Positions 48,028-58,000 of a stretch of 64,000 nucleotides of DNA are shown one piece after another. The first letter of the stretch is position 1. Each line of letters begins with the position of its first letter. The stretch is from Streptomyces sp. Y2F8-2. Lineage in GTDB: Bacteria; Actinomycetota; Actinomycetes; Streptomycetales; Streptomycetaceae. The notes under the pieces are model-generated. The model saw only the letters and a program-made list of their open reading frames with translations, was not told where the DNA came from and did not search any database. A program made the translations under genes and the position numbers. Location: contig NZ_BNGS01000001.1 in NCBI RefSeq assembly GCF_014905555.1, positions 62,001-126,000 of the forward strand, given 5' to 3'.

Positions 48028-49146
48028 ATGGACGACACCATGGCAATGCTCCGCCCCTTCATCCGTACGCCACGGATGGCTCGCACCTCCTCGCGCCTCG
48101 CCGACGGGTTGCCCGCCGATGACGAGGTCCTTCTCGACGCGCCCGACGACCGCCTGGCGCCCGCCCTGGTGGCGGCGGGCCGCGGCGACTACGGTCCGGT
48201 GGCCGAACTGCTCGCGGCCACACGTCAGGCCGCCGAGTGGGAGGACCGCGACCGGTACGTGACACGGCTCGGCGCCTTCGCCCGCTCGCGCGACGAATGG
48301 CTCACGGACTGGCACGAGGCCGCCCCGCACGATCCGGACGCCGCTTTGGTCAGCGCCCAACTCGCGGTGGCCCGCTGCTGGGAGTCGCCGGCCCGCGTCG
48401 AACTCCTGCGCAAGGTCGGCCCGTTGGTCACCGCGGCGACCGAGGGCGATCCCCGGGACCCGGTGCCGTGGCGGGTGGCGCTCGACCATGCCCGCGGCGC
48501 GCACGCCCGCCACACCGAGTACGAGCGGCTGTGGGCCGAAGCCGTGCGCCGCTCCCCGCACCACTACGGCTGCCATGTCGCCGCCCTGCAGTACCTGTCG
48601 GCCGCGTGCAGCGCCCAGTGGGGGAGGACTCCGCACAGGCCCGGTGACTCGCACTGGGAGTGCTTCGACTTCGCCGAGACCGCCGCGCAGGACGCCCCGC
48701 CGGGCTCCCTGGTGCAGGCGCTGCCCGTGCGCGCCGCGTTCAAGTACCTGGCGGAGGGCGACGGAGTGGTCGTGACCCGGGGACGACTGGACGCGGCGGC
48801 CGACCGGGCGATCGCGCTGTCGTCGCGGTTCGCGGCCGCCGATCCGTGGCCCGCGGAGATCCGCAATCTCCTCGTCTTCGTCCTGGTCCGGCTGGAGCGC
48901 TGGCAGGACGCGCTCACACAGCTGAGCATGACCGGCCCGTACGCCACGTCGTTCCCCTGGGACCGGATCTGCGACGACCCGCTGGGCCGGTTCCTTCAGG
49001 TGCGGGAGGCGGTGCGACGGGCGGCGGTGTCGCCGGTTCCGCCGCACATGTCCGAGCGGCTTCTGCCGCTGATCCCTCCCCCCGGCAGGCAACTGATCGG
49101 GCACCTGAACGACCACACCGGCCACATGCCCCGCTGCGACCATTAG
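48028..49146 (+). CDS. Hypothetical helical (TPR-like) protein
   Basis: 372 residues from ATG at 48028; ATG at 48040 has GGACG in a better position and may be the true start. The sequence is mostly helical, rich in Ala, Arg and Trp. Repeated hairpin-like stretches (AALVSAQLAVARCWES, RRSPHHYGCHVAALQYLSAACSAQWG, NLLVFVLVRLERWQDALTQL) suggest TPR-like packing. No signal peptide or catalytic motif. It precedes the LON-domain gene by 11 bp, so the two may be co-transcribed. Function not recognised. Confidence 0.75.
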   Translation: MDDTMAMLRPFIRTPRMARTSSRLADGLPADDEVLLDAPDDRLAPALVAAGRGDYGPVAELLAATRQAAEWEDRDRYVTRLGAFARSRDEWLTDWHEAAPHDPDAALVSAQLAVARCWESPARVELLRKVGPLVTAATEGDPRDPVPWRVALDHARGAHARHTEYERLWAEAVRRSPHHYGCHVAALQYLSAACSAQWGRTPHRPGDSHWECFDFAETAAQDAPPGSLVQALPVRAAFKYLAEGDGVVVTRGRLDAAADRAIALSSRFAAADPWPAEIRNLLVFVLVRLERWQDALTQLSMTGPYATSFPWDRICDDPLGRFLQVREAVRRAAVSPVPPHMSERLLPLIPPPGRQLIGHLNDHTGHMPRCDH

Positions 49147-49157
49147 GCTTTCGGGTC

Positions 49158-49898
49158 GTGACCACCGTCCGGCTCCCGCTCTTCCCGCTGAACTCGGTGC
49201 TGTTCCCGGGGCTCGTGCTCCCGCTGAACATCTTCGAGGAGCGCTATCGCGCCCTGATGCGCGACCTGTTGAAGACCCCCGAGGACGAACCGCGCCGGTT
49301 CGCCGTCGTCGCCATCCGCGACGGCCACGAGGTGGCGCCGAGCGCGCCGGGCATGCCGGATCCCACGGCGCTGCCCGAGCGCGGGCCCGCGGCCGGCTTC
49401 GGGTCCGACCCGTCCAAGGCGTTCCACGCGGTGGGCTGTATCGCGGACGCGGCGACGATCCGGGAGCGGGCCGACGGCTCGTTCGAGGTCCTGGCGACGG
49501 GCACGACCCGCGTCCGTGTGCTCTCGGTCGACACCTCCGGCCCGTATCTGACGGCCGAGCTGGAGGAGCTGCCGGAGGAACAGGGCGACGAGGCGGGCGC
49601 GCTGGCCGAGGGGGTGCTGCGGGCGTTCCGGCAGTACCAGAAGCGGCTGGCGGGCGCGCGGGAGAGGTCCCTGTCGGCGGGTACCGACCTCCCGGACGAA
49701 CCGGCAGTGGTGTCGTACCTGGTGGCGGCCGCGGTGATGCTGGACACGCCGACGAAGCAGCGGCTGCTGCAGGCGCCCGACACCGCCTCCCGCCTGCGCG
49801 ACGAGCTGAAACTGCTTCGCTCGGAGACGGCCATCATCCGTAATCTGCCGTCGTTGCCGGCGACGGAGCTGACGCGGACGCCGACAAGTCTGAACTGA
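49158..49898 (+). CDS. LON substrate-binding-domain protein
   Basis: 246 residues from GTG. It consists of a Lon N-terminal-type domain without protease or ATPase parts. Seen: VRLPLFPLNSVLFPGLVLPLNIFEERYRALM at the start, VGCIADAATIRERADGSFEVLATGTTRVRVL in the middle, and a helical end. Such stand-alone proteins occur widely; some bind peptides. The role is unproven. The next gene is 46 bp downstream. Confidence 0.86.
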   Translation: MTTVRLPLFPLNSVLFPGLVLPLNIFEERYRALMRDLLKTPEDEPRRFAVVAIRDGHEVAPSAPGMPDPTALPERGPAAGFGSDPSKAFHAVGCIADAATIRERADGSFEVLATGTTRVRVLSVDTSGPYLTAELEELPEEQGDEAGALAEGVLRAFRQYQKRLAGARERSLSAGTDLPDEPAVVSYLVAAAVMLDTPTKQRLLQAPDTASRLRDELKLLRSETAIIRNLPSLPATELTRTPTSLN

Positions 49899-49944
49899 CG
49901 CACAAACGCACAGTCGTAACGGGACGCGAAACGGGAACGGCCGG

Positions 49945-50448
49945 ATGGCGAAGAAGTCGAAGAAGCAGCAGCAGCCCGGAGGGACACCGGCGACGGTGGC
50001 CCTGACGGCGGCCGGAGTGGAGTTCACGGTCCACGCCTACGACCACGACCCGTCCCATCCGTCCTACGGCGAGGAGGCGGCCGAGGCGATGGGTGTCTCC
50101 CCCGACCGGGTGTTCAAGACGCTGGTGGCCGACGTGGACGGGGCGCTCGTGGTCGGGGTGGTCCCGGTGGCGGGTTCGCTGGACCTGAAGGCGCTGGCCA
50201 CGGCGGTGGGCGGCAAGCGGGCGGCGATGGCGGACCCGGTGCTCGCGGAGCGTACGACGGGCTACGTACGCGGCGGCATCTCGCCTCTCGGCCAGCGCAA
50301 GAGGCTCCGCACGGTGCTGGACGAGTCGGCGTCCTCGCACACCACGATCTGCGTGTCCGCCGGCCGCCGGGGCCTGGAGGTGGAGCTGTCCCCCGAGGAC
50401 CTGGCCAAGCTCACGGAGGCGACGCTGGCACCGATCGCCCGTGCCTGA
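49945..50448 (+). CDS. ybaK: Cys-tRNA(Pro)/Cys-tRNA(Cys) deacylase YbaK-like
   Basis: 167 residues. It removes cysteine mischarged on tRNA(Pro). Seen: a basic Lys/Gln leader, EFTVHAYDHDPSHPSYGEEAAEAMGVSPDRVFKTLVADVDG with the catalytic Lys, PVAGSLDLKALATAVGGKRAAMADP, and YVRGGISPLGQRKRL (GGxSPxGxxKxL signature). Length and motifs are complete for YbaK/EbsC. Confidence 0.92.
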   Translation: MAKKSKKQQQPGGTPATVALTAAGVEFTVHAYDHDPSHPSYGEEAAEAMGVSPDRVFKTLVADVDGALVVGVVPVAGSLDLKALATAVGGKRAAMADPVLAERTTGYVRGGISPLGQRKRLRTVLDESASSHTTICVSAGRRGLEVELSPEDLAKLTEATLAPIARA

Positions 50449-50487
50449 CCACTCGACGGACGGCCCGTCCTCGGCTAGTACGGAAAC

Positions 50488-50562
50488 ATGTCGAAGAGGA
50501 CACGCAAGCGCAAATGGCGCATGAAGAAGGGCCACGCCAACCACGGCCACCGGCCGGCGTGA
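50488..50562 (+). CDS. 24-residue ribosomal protein bL37
   Basis: ATG to TGA encodes a 24-residue, highly basic peptide beginning MSKRTRKRKWRMKKG and ending NHGHRPA. It closely parallels the actinobacterial large-subunit protein bL37, first seen in mycobacterial ribosome structures (Lys/Arg-rich, ending NHGKRPNA). It lies 39 bp after ybaK with a TAGTAC -10-like element close upstream and a strong terminator just after. Its size puts it below most gene finders. Confidence 0.82.
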   Translation: MSKRTRKRKWRMKKGHANHGHRPA

Positions 50563-50580
50563 CCACCACCCGTCACAACA

Positions 50581-50613
50581 GCGCCGGACGAGCCTCTCGA
50601 GCCCGTCCGGCGC
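50581..50613 (+). terminator. Terminator after bL37
   Basis: A perfect 10-bp stem GCGCCGGACG/CGTCCGGCGC with a 13-nt loop, followed after a few bases by CTTTT. It lies between bL37 and the convergent membrane protein gene. Confidence 0.82.
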
Positions 50614-50635
50614 ACGAGCGCTTTTGAGCGCCGGG

Positions 50636-51310
50636 CTACGCCTGCGGCGCAGCCGCCCCGTACGGATCGGGATCCCGCGGAGCGAACAGCGCCGTCAGCC
50701 CCAGGTGCACCACCAGCGCAGCCACCGACCACGCCAGCAGCGCGCCCTTGGCCCCGAGCTTCAGCGGCGCGGAGAACGTCACTCCCTTACCCACGGCCTT
50801 GGCGTGCGCGATGACGTTGTGCGGGGGCCCCAGCCAGACCCCCAACCGCCACGCGAGCAGCGACCCCAGCAGTCCGCCCACACAGAGCGCCACCACCAGC
50901 GGCACCCCGCCCCGCTTGCGCACCAGGAAGACGACCAGCGCACTGAGCACACCGAAGCCGGCCGCGAGCAGTGTGAACGTCCCGTCCACCCCGATCGCCT
51001 GCTCACCCTCGGTGTCCTTCAGATAGACGACCCAGCTGTTGTCGACCTTGTCCCCCACCAGCGGCACATGCGGCGCCAACCACCACCACAGCACCCCGAG
51101 CAGCGCCCCGGCGAGCGCGACGCCCACCGTGATCAGGGCCGCCTCGCGCACCTCGGTCTTCATACCGGGTCCGTCCGCCCCGTAGACGGCCGTGGCACCG
51201 TGCGGTGCCGGCCCGATCCCCACAGGCTCGGACACGGCGTGCCACGCCTCGTGTGAAGAGTGCGGGGACTGTTCATGCGGCGGCGGAGGCGGAGTCAACG
51301 GAGCGGTCAC
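50636..51310 (-). CDS. Four-TM membrane protein of unknown function
   Basis: 224 residues from GTG at 51310, with AGGA eight bases upstream; GTG at 51316 is too close to it. A Pro-rich cytoplasmic leader of about 50 residues (PPPPPHEQSPHSSHE) precedes four hydrophobic segments: ALITVGVALAGALLGVLWWW, TFTLLAAGFGVLSALVVFL, VPLVVALCVGGLLGSLLAW and LLAWSVAALVVHLGLTALF. Asp/Asn-rich VGDKVDNSWVVYLKDTEGEQ lies in the first outer loop. It precedes nothing obvious; upstream is an ABC exporter. Not recognised. Confidence 0.75.
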   Translation of the reverse strand: MTAPLTPPPPPHEQSPHSSHEAWHAVSEPVGIGPAPHGATAVYGADGPGMKTEVREAALITVGVALAGALLGVLWWWLAPHVPLVGDKVDNSWVVYLKDTEGEQAIGVDGTFTLLAAGFGVLSALVVFLVRKRGGVPLVVALCVGGLLGSLLAWRLGVWLGPPHNVIAHAKAVGKGVTFSAPLKLGAKGALLAWSVAALVVHLGLTALFAPRDPDPYGAAAPQA

Positions 51311-51344
51311 CTTCACATCCTGCCAGGCGTGTCTGTCAGCCGCG

Positions 51345-52166
51345 TCACCGGACGGCCGCCCGGCGGTACGCCCAGGTCGCCAGGGCCAGCGAGGCCACCC
51401 CGACGGCAGCGCACACGCCCAGGTCGCCGAGGACGAACGCCCAGTCCGGATGCCCGCCGAAGGTCCGCGCAAACGCCTCCACCCCGTACGTCGACGGCAG
51501 CAGGTCGCGCGCGACCTGAATGGCCTCCGGCATCCGGTGCGCCGGCAGCACGCCCAGCAACAGCGCCGCCGACATGCCCAACTGCCCGAGCAACGTGGCC
51601 AGTTCGGGCCGCGGCGCAAGCAGTCCCAGTGCGGCGCCGAGCCCGGACAGCGCGGCGCCGGCCAACGGGATCACCGCCGCGAGAACCCACAGGTGGGCGA
51701 GCGGCAGCCCGAACAGCACGCACCCGAAGACTGCGGTCACCAGGGTCCCGGGCACGGTGAAGGAGGCATACGCCGCCGCGGCGCCCAGCACCACCGCCGC
51801 GGCCGGCACCGGCAGCGTGGCGTAGTGGTCGAGCCCGCCGCTGCCGCGCAGCTGGCCGAAGTACTGGGCGAGCAGGTTCAGACCGACGTACGCGACCACG
51901 AGCACCGACGATCCGGCGACCACGGACCACGCGTCGCTCCCGCCGCCGCTCACCACCCCGCGCATCATGATCATGATGCCGATCGACTGGAAGGTCGCCA
52001 CGAACAGCAGCGGGATCCGCGCGACCCGCGCCCTGGACAGCTGGGCCCGGTACACGGCGGCCATCGACGGCCACAGCCGCGCCCGCGGCCCGAGGGCGGC
52101 GCCGTCCACGGCACCGTCGTCCGTCGCCCGGGCGCCGGGCAGAACCCCGGCGGGTACGACACTCAC
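51345..52166 (-). CDS. ABC-2 type transporter permease
   Basis: 273 residues from GTG at 52166 with GAGGAG upstream; ATG at 52226 would add 20 acidic residues and is possible. Six TM segments. Seen: YRAQLSRARVARIPLLFVATFQSIGIMIMMRGVV, LNLLAQYFGQLRGSGGLDHYATLPVP, and AARDL-type ends in ARDLLPSTYGVEAFARTF. Works with the ATPase gene just upstream on the same strand. Substrate unknown. Confidence 0.86.
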   Translation of the reverse strand: MSVVPAGVLPGARATDDGAVDGAALGPRARLWPSMAAVYRAQLSRARVARIPLLFVATFQSIGIMIMMRGVVSGGGSDAWSVVAGSSVLVVAYVGLNLLAQYFGQLRGSGGLDHYATLPVPAAAVVLGAAAAYASFTVPGTLVTAVFGCVLFGLPLAHLWVLAAVIPLAGAALSGLGAALGLLAPRPELATLLGQLGMSAALLLGVLPAHRMPEAIQVARDLLPSTYGVEAFARTFGGHPDWAFVLGDLGVCAAVGVASLALATWAYRRAAVR

Positions 52167-52248
52167 CTCGCGCTGCTCCTCTTCGTTTTCCCCAAGGTCC
52201 CCGTGGAGCTCCCCCCGGAGCTCCATACGGACACGACGGCCCCCGCGC

Positions 52249-53265
52249 TCATGCCTTCACCAGCCCCTGACCGCTGCCGCCGAGCGTCAGATAGACGTCC
52301 TCCAGGCTGGGCGTGGCCAGGGTGAAGTCGTCGAGGGCGGCGAAGGCGGCCCCCCCGGTGACGGTGGCCACGGCCGCGCGCGCCTCCTCGGGGGCCATCC
52401 GCAGCGACCAGCGGCGCCCGGACTCCACGGCGCGGGTGCGCAGCGCGGCGACCTCGGGCACCTCCAGGGGCGCCCGCTCACGCCACACGAGTTCGACGCG
52501 GACCTCCCCGGCGACGCGCTCCTTGAGCCCGGCCGGGGTGTCGCAGGCGATGATCCTGCCCCGGTCGAGGACGGCGACCCGGTCGAGGACGGTCTCCGCC
52601 TCGATGACGTTGTGGGTGACCAGCAGGACGGTCGTCCCGAGCTCGGCCCGCCGCCGGTCCACGGCGGCCCACACCGCGCGGCGGGCGACCGGGTCCATGC
52701 CGGTGGTCGGCTCGTCGAGCACCAGCAGCGCTCGCTCCCCCATCAGCGCGGCGGCGAAGCAGGCGAGCCGGCGCTGGCCGCCGGAGAGCTTCTTCAGCGG
52801 CCTGGAGGCGATCGGTGCGAGCCCGAGTTCGTCGAGGACGGCGTCCCGTTCCTCGCGGGCGTGCCGCAGGTCGAGCCCGCGCAGCCGTCCGGTGGTCTCG
52901 GCGGCGAGCGAGACGGTCAGCTCGTCCAGGGCGGTGGACTCCTGGCCGAGGTAGGCGAGGATACGGGCAGCCCGCTCGGGGTGGCGCACGATGTCGTGCC
53001 CGAGGATCTCCACGCTGCCGCTGTCGGGCCGCATCAGTCCGGTCAACTGGCGTAGGAGGGTGGACTTGCCGGCGCCGTTCGGTCCGAGCAGTCCGAAGAT
53101 CTCGCCGCGCCGGATGTCCAGCCGTACGTCGTCGGTGGCCCGCACCTCGGGGGCCCCGGGCGTGCCGCGCCGCCCTCGTACCGCCGGATAGGTTTTGGTC
53201 AGCCCGCGCACGGCGCACACGACGTCGTCACTGTGCCGTGGTGCCGTTGCGCTGCGCTTGCTCAC
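52249..53265 (-). CDS. ABC transporter ATP-binding protein
   Basis: 338 residues. Seen: Walker A GPNGAGKST (61-69), Q-loop YLGQES, signature KLSGGQRRLA, Walker B ALLVLDEPTTGMDP and switch His in LLVTHNVIE. A C-terminal domain of about 85 residues follows (DRVAVLDRGRIIACDTPAGLKERV), as in drug-resistance ABC-2 exporters. It is encoded 82 bp upstream of the permease on the same strand. Together they form a two-gene exporter of unknown substrate. Confidence 0.92.
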   Translation of the reverse strand: MSKRSATAPRHSDDVVCAVRGLTKTYPAVRGRRGTPGAPEVRATDDVRLDIRRGEIFGLLGPNGAGKSTLLRQLTGLMRPDSGSVEILGHDIVRHPERAARILAYLGQESTALDELTVSLAAETTGRLRGLDLRHAREERDAVLDELGLAPIASRPLKKLSGGQRRLACFAAALMGERALLVLDEPTTGMDPVARRAVWAAVDRRRAELGTTVLLVTHNVIEAETVLDRVAVLDRGRIIACDTPAGLKERVAGEVRVELVWRERAPLEVPEVAALRTRAVESGRRWSLRMAPEEARAAVATVTGGAAFAALDDFTLATPSLEDVYLTLGGSGQGLVKA

Positions 53266-53340
53266 AAAGGACGAGGGTAAGGGGTCCCGCCCGCCGAGCG
53301 GTTCCCGGGGCCCGCCGGGGCCGAGGTCCGAAGCGGTGTG

Positions 53341-54555
53341 TCATTCGCCGGCGGGCGCCTCCGCCGCCGTGCGCTGGTCGATCTCCCGCCAGAAGCCCGC
53401 CCGGATCGCGTACCGGTCGTGTTCGTCGATCTGGTCGTCCTTGTGGGCGAGCAGGCCGAAGCGGGCCGCGTACCGCAGCAGCTCACCGTCGATGCGGTGC
53501 GGCACCCGCGGGTACATGCTCGACAGCTTCTGCAGGTGGGAGGGGTCGGCGAGGCGGGAGATCCACCGCCGGGCGAAGACCTGCCCCACCTCGTAGGGGT
53601 CGCCGCCGACCGTGGTGATGTCCTCCTCCCGGTCGGCCCACCGCTGCTCCGCGGTCGTCAACTGCGCCAGCGTCGGCAGCGAGGCGGCCTCGGGCGACTC
53701 GGCCGCGACGGGGCGGTCCACCCAGCCCTTGTCCGACGACCAGCGAAGCGTCGCCCCGGCGGGCTGCTGCGCGGTCTGCGGGGCCCGCAGCGCCGCGAGG
53801 TCCTTCGGGGTCGGTACGCCCTTGGCGACCGGCACCCGATCCTGGGCGCCGTTGTGCGACGCGGCCGCCTGGACGTGTTCCGGCTCGGCGGCGGGTCGCT
53901 CCGTGGCGGCCGTGAGCGCCGAATCGGGCAGCGGCGCCGACAGGATCGCGGCGATCTCCGGCCGGGGCGCGGGCGGCGGCGCGCACACCCCGCCCAGCTC
54001 CTTGGGCCGCACGGCCTGGGTGATCCACGCCCGGTCGAGCACGCGTCGCTCGTCGGCCTCGGCGACCAGGTCCTCGGACTGGTTGTAGTCGCCGTCCGCG
54101 GCCTGCACGGCCCACAGGTGCACGGCGACCCCGTGCTCCTTGGCGGCCATCATGCCCGGCAGCAGGTCCCCGTCACCGGTGACGAGCACGACGTCCGAGC
54201 ACGCGCGGTTGCGGGCCAGCTCCGTCAGCTCGGCGTGCATCGCGGCGTCGACGCCCTTTTGCGCCCACCGCCCGTCGCTGCGGGTCAGCGCGCCGAGACG
54301 CACGGTCACCCGGGGCATCACGCGCAGCCGGCGGTGCTCCGGCTGCGGTACGCGGTCGGGAGCGCCGTCGAACCAGTAGATGCGCAGCAGTGGCCGCCCG
54401 GTGTCGGCCTCGGCGCGCTCCCGCAGTCCCTGGATGAGGGCGGCGTGATCGACGGTGATCCGGGACCTGGAGGGTTCCCCGGCGAGGAGGCTGGCGGCAG
54501 CCCCGAGCAGATACCCGGCGTCCACCAGGACGATGCAGCGGTCCACGCGATCCAC
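53341..54555 (-). CDS. NYN-domain (PIN-like) protein
   Basis: 404 residues; GTG at 54555 or 54546. The N-terminal NYN domain resembles Nedd4-BP1/LabA nucleases. Seen: CIVLVDAGYLLGAAASL, RIYWFDGAPD, GRWAQKGVDAAMHAELTELARN and VVLVTGDGDLLPGMMAAKEHGVAVHLW, giving the conserved Asp set. A low-complexity Ala/Pro linker (about 195-300) follows, then a helical C-terminal domain (WADREEDITTVGGDPYEVGQVFARRW). RNA cleavage is possible; no target known. Confidence 0.85.
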   Translation of the reverse strand: MDRVDRCIVLVDAGYLLGAAASLLAGEPSRSRITVDHAALIQGLRERAEADTGRPLLRIYWFDGAPDRVPQPEHRRLRVMPRVTVRLGALTRSDGRWAQKGVDAAMHAELTELARNRACSDVVLVTGDGDLLPGMMAAKEHGVAVHLWAVQAADGDYNQSEDLVAEADERRVLDRAWITQAVRPKELGGVCAPPPAPRPEIAAILSAPLPDSALTAATERPAAEPEHVQAAASHNGAQDRVPVAKGVPTPKDLAALRAPQTAQQPAGATLRWSSDKGWVDRPVAAESPEAASLPTLAQLTTAEQRWADREEDITTVGGDPYEVGQVFARRWISRLADPSHLQKLSSMYPRVPHRIDGELLRYAARFGLLAHKDDQIDEHDRYAIRAGFWREIDQRTAAEAPAGE

Positions 54556-54767
54556 CCTCTTTCCGGGAGGTTTGCTTCGGGCTTGCTTCGAGTCTGCCCG
54601 ACGGCGGAGAGGTTAACGGCCGGAACTCGATCTTCGGCGTGGCGTATCCGGGGGACCGGGACGCGAAGAGCTGTGTCACGCAGGGTAATTGTCCGACATG
54701 CGGTTGATGTCAGGCTATGTGAATCTGGTCCCGGCCCTGGCCCCTAGTCCCCACAGGAGGCATCACC

Positions 54768-54947
54768 ATGGCCAAGAACAAGAACCGCAAGCAGGGCGGC
54801 CCGCAGAACCGCTCCCCGAAGGGCGAGCAGGCGCAGGAGCACACCCAGCGGCCCGCGGCGGAGACGCACACGTCTCCGATGGCGCAGACCCCGGGCAGCC
54901 CGGCGGATGTTACCCGTAAGAAGCAGAAGAGCTTCGGCCACAACTGA
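54768..54947 (+). CDS. 59-residue basic hydrophilic protein
   Basis: ATG with a full AGGAGG six bases upstream. Lys/Arg/Gln-rich: MAKNKNRKQGGPQNRSPKGE, then QAQEHTQRP and a C-terminal TRKKQKSFGHN. No hydrophobic segment; probably disordered and may bind nucleic acid. It reads in a different frame from a longer shadow. It is divergent from the NYN gene and ends before a strong bidirectional terminator. Function unknown. Confidence 0.7.
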   Translation: MAKNKNRKQGGPQNRSPKGEQAQEHTQRPAAETHTSPMAQTPGSPADVTRKKQKSFGHN

Positions 54948-54998
54948 CGCCTGCACAAGGGCTGATGCCGAGGCCCGCGCACGAGGGCCGACGCAGAA

Positions 54999-55038
54999 AG
55001 ATAAGGGGCGCACCCGGTCTCGGGTGCGCCCCTTATCT
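54999..55038. terminator. Bidirectional terminator between the 59-residue gene and dnaE
   Basis: A perfect 18-bp stem (54999-55016 with 55021-55038) with a GTCT loop and A/T-rich base (AGATAA/TTATCT), between convergent genes. Confidence 0.92.
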
Positions 55039-55057
55039 GCTGAGTCACTCCGGGTGA

Positions 55058-58000
55058 TCAGCCCGCCAGGCAGGACGGGCCGAGAAGGACCTTCAGGTCG
55101 CCGTAGAGGGCGGGGTCCGGCTTGACGCGATGGCGGTCCAGGCGCAGGACCGTCGTCTTGCGCGGCCCCTGGAGCTTGATCCGCACCTCGCTGTCGCCCT
55201 TGTGCTGGCTGAGGATCTCGCCGAGGCGGCTGACCATCGGCGGGGTGACCTTCACGGCCGGGATGGTGAGCACCACGGGGGCGTTGGTGCCCGCGTTGGA
55301 CAGGTCCGGAACCATCAGTTCCATCGCGACCAGCCGGGGCACGTCCTCCCGCTTGTCGAGGCGGCCCTTGACGAACACCACGGCGTCCTCGACGAGTTGG
55401 GTGGACACCAACTGGTAGGTCGCCGGGAAGAACATGCACTCGATGGAGCCGGCGAGGTCCTCGACCGTGGCGATCGCCCACGCGTTGCCCTGCTTGGTCA
55501 TCTTGCGCTGCAGGCCGGAGATGATGCCGCCGATGGTGACGACCGCGCCGTCCGCGTGCTCGCCGCCGGTGAGCTGGGCGATGCCCGCGTCGGCCTTGTC
55601 GGACAGCACGTGCTCCAGGCCGAAGAGCGGGTGGTCGGAGACGTACAGACCGAGCATCTCCCGCTCCTGGGCGAGCAGATAGGTCTTGTCCCACTCCTCG
55701 TCGGTGAAGGTGACGTCGAGACCGAAGCCGGGCTCGCTGCTCTCCTCCTCCATGCCGCCGAAGAGGTCGAACTGCCCCTCGGCTTCCTTGCGCTTGACCG
55801 CGACCACGTTGTCGATCATCGGTTCGTACTGCGCCATCAGGCCCTTGCGGGTGTGGCCGAGGGAGTCGAAGGCGCCGGCCTTGATGAGCGATTCCGTCGT
55901 CCGCTTGTTGCAGACGACCGCCTCGACCTTGTCCAGGTAGTCCGGGAAGGACGCGTACTTCCCCTTGGCCTTGCGGCAGCGGATGATCGACTCGACGACG
56001 TTCGAACCGACGTTGCGCACGGCGGAGAGGCCGAAGAGGATCACGTCGTCGCCCTGCGCGGCGAAATTCGACTCGGACTCGTTGACGTTCGGCGGCAGCA
56101 CCCTGATGCCCATGCGACGGCACTCGTTCAGGTAGACGGCCGACTTGTCCTTGTCGTCCTTCACCGAGGTGAGGAGCGCGGCCATGTACTCGGCGGGGTG
56201 GTTCGCCTTCAGATAGGCGGTCCAGTACGAGACCAGGCCGTACGCGGCCGAGTGGGCCTTGTTGAACGCGTAGCCGGCGAACGGGACCAGCACGTCCCAC
56301 AGCGCCTGGATCGCCTCGTCGCTGTAGCCGTTCTTGCGGGCGCCCGACTGGAAGATGACGAAGTTCTTCTCCAGCTCCTCCGGCTTCTTCTTGCCCATCA
56401 CGCGGCGGAGGATGTCGGCCTCGCCGAGCGAGTAGCCGGCGATGATCTGGGCGGCCTTCTGCACCTGCTCCTGGTAGACGATCAGGCCGTAGGTGACGTC
56501 CAGGACCTCCTTGAGCGGCTCCTCCAGCTCGGGGTGGATCGGCGTGATCTCCTGCTGCCCGTTCTTGCGCAGCGCGTAGTTCGTGTGGGAGTTCATGCCC
56601 ATCGGGCCCGGCCGGTACAGGGCCGACACGGCGGAGATGTCTTCGAAGTTGTCGGGCTTCATCAGCCGCAGCAGCGAGCGCATGGGGCCGCCGTCGAACT
56701 GGAAGACGCCGAGGGTGTCGCCGCGCTGGAGCAGCTCGAAGGTCGTGGGGTCGTCGAGCGGGAGGCTCAGGAGATCGATGTCGATCCCCTTGTTCGCCTT
56801 CACCATCTTGACGGCGTCGTCCATGATCGTGAGGTTGCGCAGGCCCAGGAAGTCCATCTTCAGCAGGCCGAGCGACTCACAGCTCGGGTAGTCCCACTGG
56901 GTGATGGTCACGCCGTCGGTGTGCCTCACCCAGACCGGGACGTGCTCGGTGATGGTCTCGCTGGACATGATCACGCCGGCCGCGTGCACGCCCATCTGCC
57001 GCACCAGTCCCTCGACGCCGCGTGCGGTGTCGATGACCTTCTTCACGTCCGGCTCGTTCTCGTACATCGACCGGACCTCGCCCGCCTCCGAGTAGCGGGG
57101 GTGGCTGGGGTCGGTGATGCCGGACAGCGGGATGCCCTTGCCGAGGACGTCGGCGGGCATGGCCTTGGTGATGCGGTCGCCCATCGCGTACGGGTAGCCG
57201 AGCACGCGCGCGGAGTCCTTGATCGCGTTCTTGGCCTTGATGGTGCCGTAGGTGCCGATCATGGCGACCTTGTCGGCGCCGTACTTCTCCGTCACGTACC
57301 GGATCACCTCGACGCGCCGGCGCTCGTCGAAGTCGATGTCGACATCGGGCATCGAGATGCGCTCGGGGTTGAGGAACCGCTCGAAGATCAGGCCGTGCGG
57401 GATCGGGTCGAGGTCGGTGATGCCGAGGGCGTAGGCGACGATCGAGCCTGCGGCCGAGCCACGGCCGGGGCCCACCGCGATGCCGTTCTTCTTGGCCCAC
57501 ATGATGAAGTCGGCGACCACGAGGAAGTAGCCCGGGAACCCCATCTGGATGATGACGTCCATTTCGTACTCGGCCTGCTTCATGCGGTCCTCGGGGATGC
57601 CGCCCGGGAAGCGGCGCTCCATGCCGCGGCGGACCTCCTCCTGGAACCAGGTGACCTCGGTGTACCCCTCGGGGATGTCGAACTTGGGCATGAGGTCGCG
57701 CTTGACGAACATGCCCTCGGTGTCGACCATCTCCGCGATCAGCCGGGTGTTCTCACAGCCCTCCTGCCAGGCGTCCGAGGAGTCGATGGCGTACATCTCC
57801 TCCGTGGACTTCAGGTAGTAGCCCGTGCCGTCGAACTTGAAGCGGTCCGGGTCGGAGAGGTTCTTGCCGGTCTGGATGCACAGCAGGGCGTCGTGGGCGG
57901 ACGCCTCGTGCGCGTACGTGTAGTGCGAGTCGTTGGTGACCAGCGGCGGGATGCCGAGCTTCCTGCCGATCTCGAGCAGGCCGTCGCGGACCCGGCGCTC

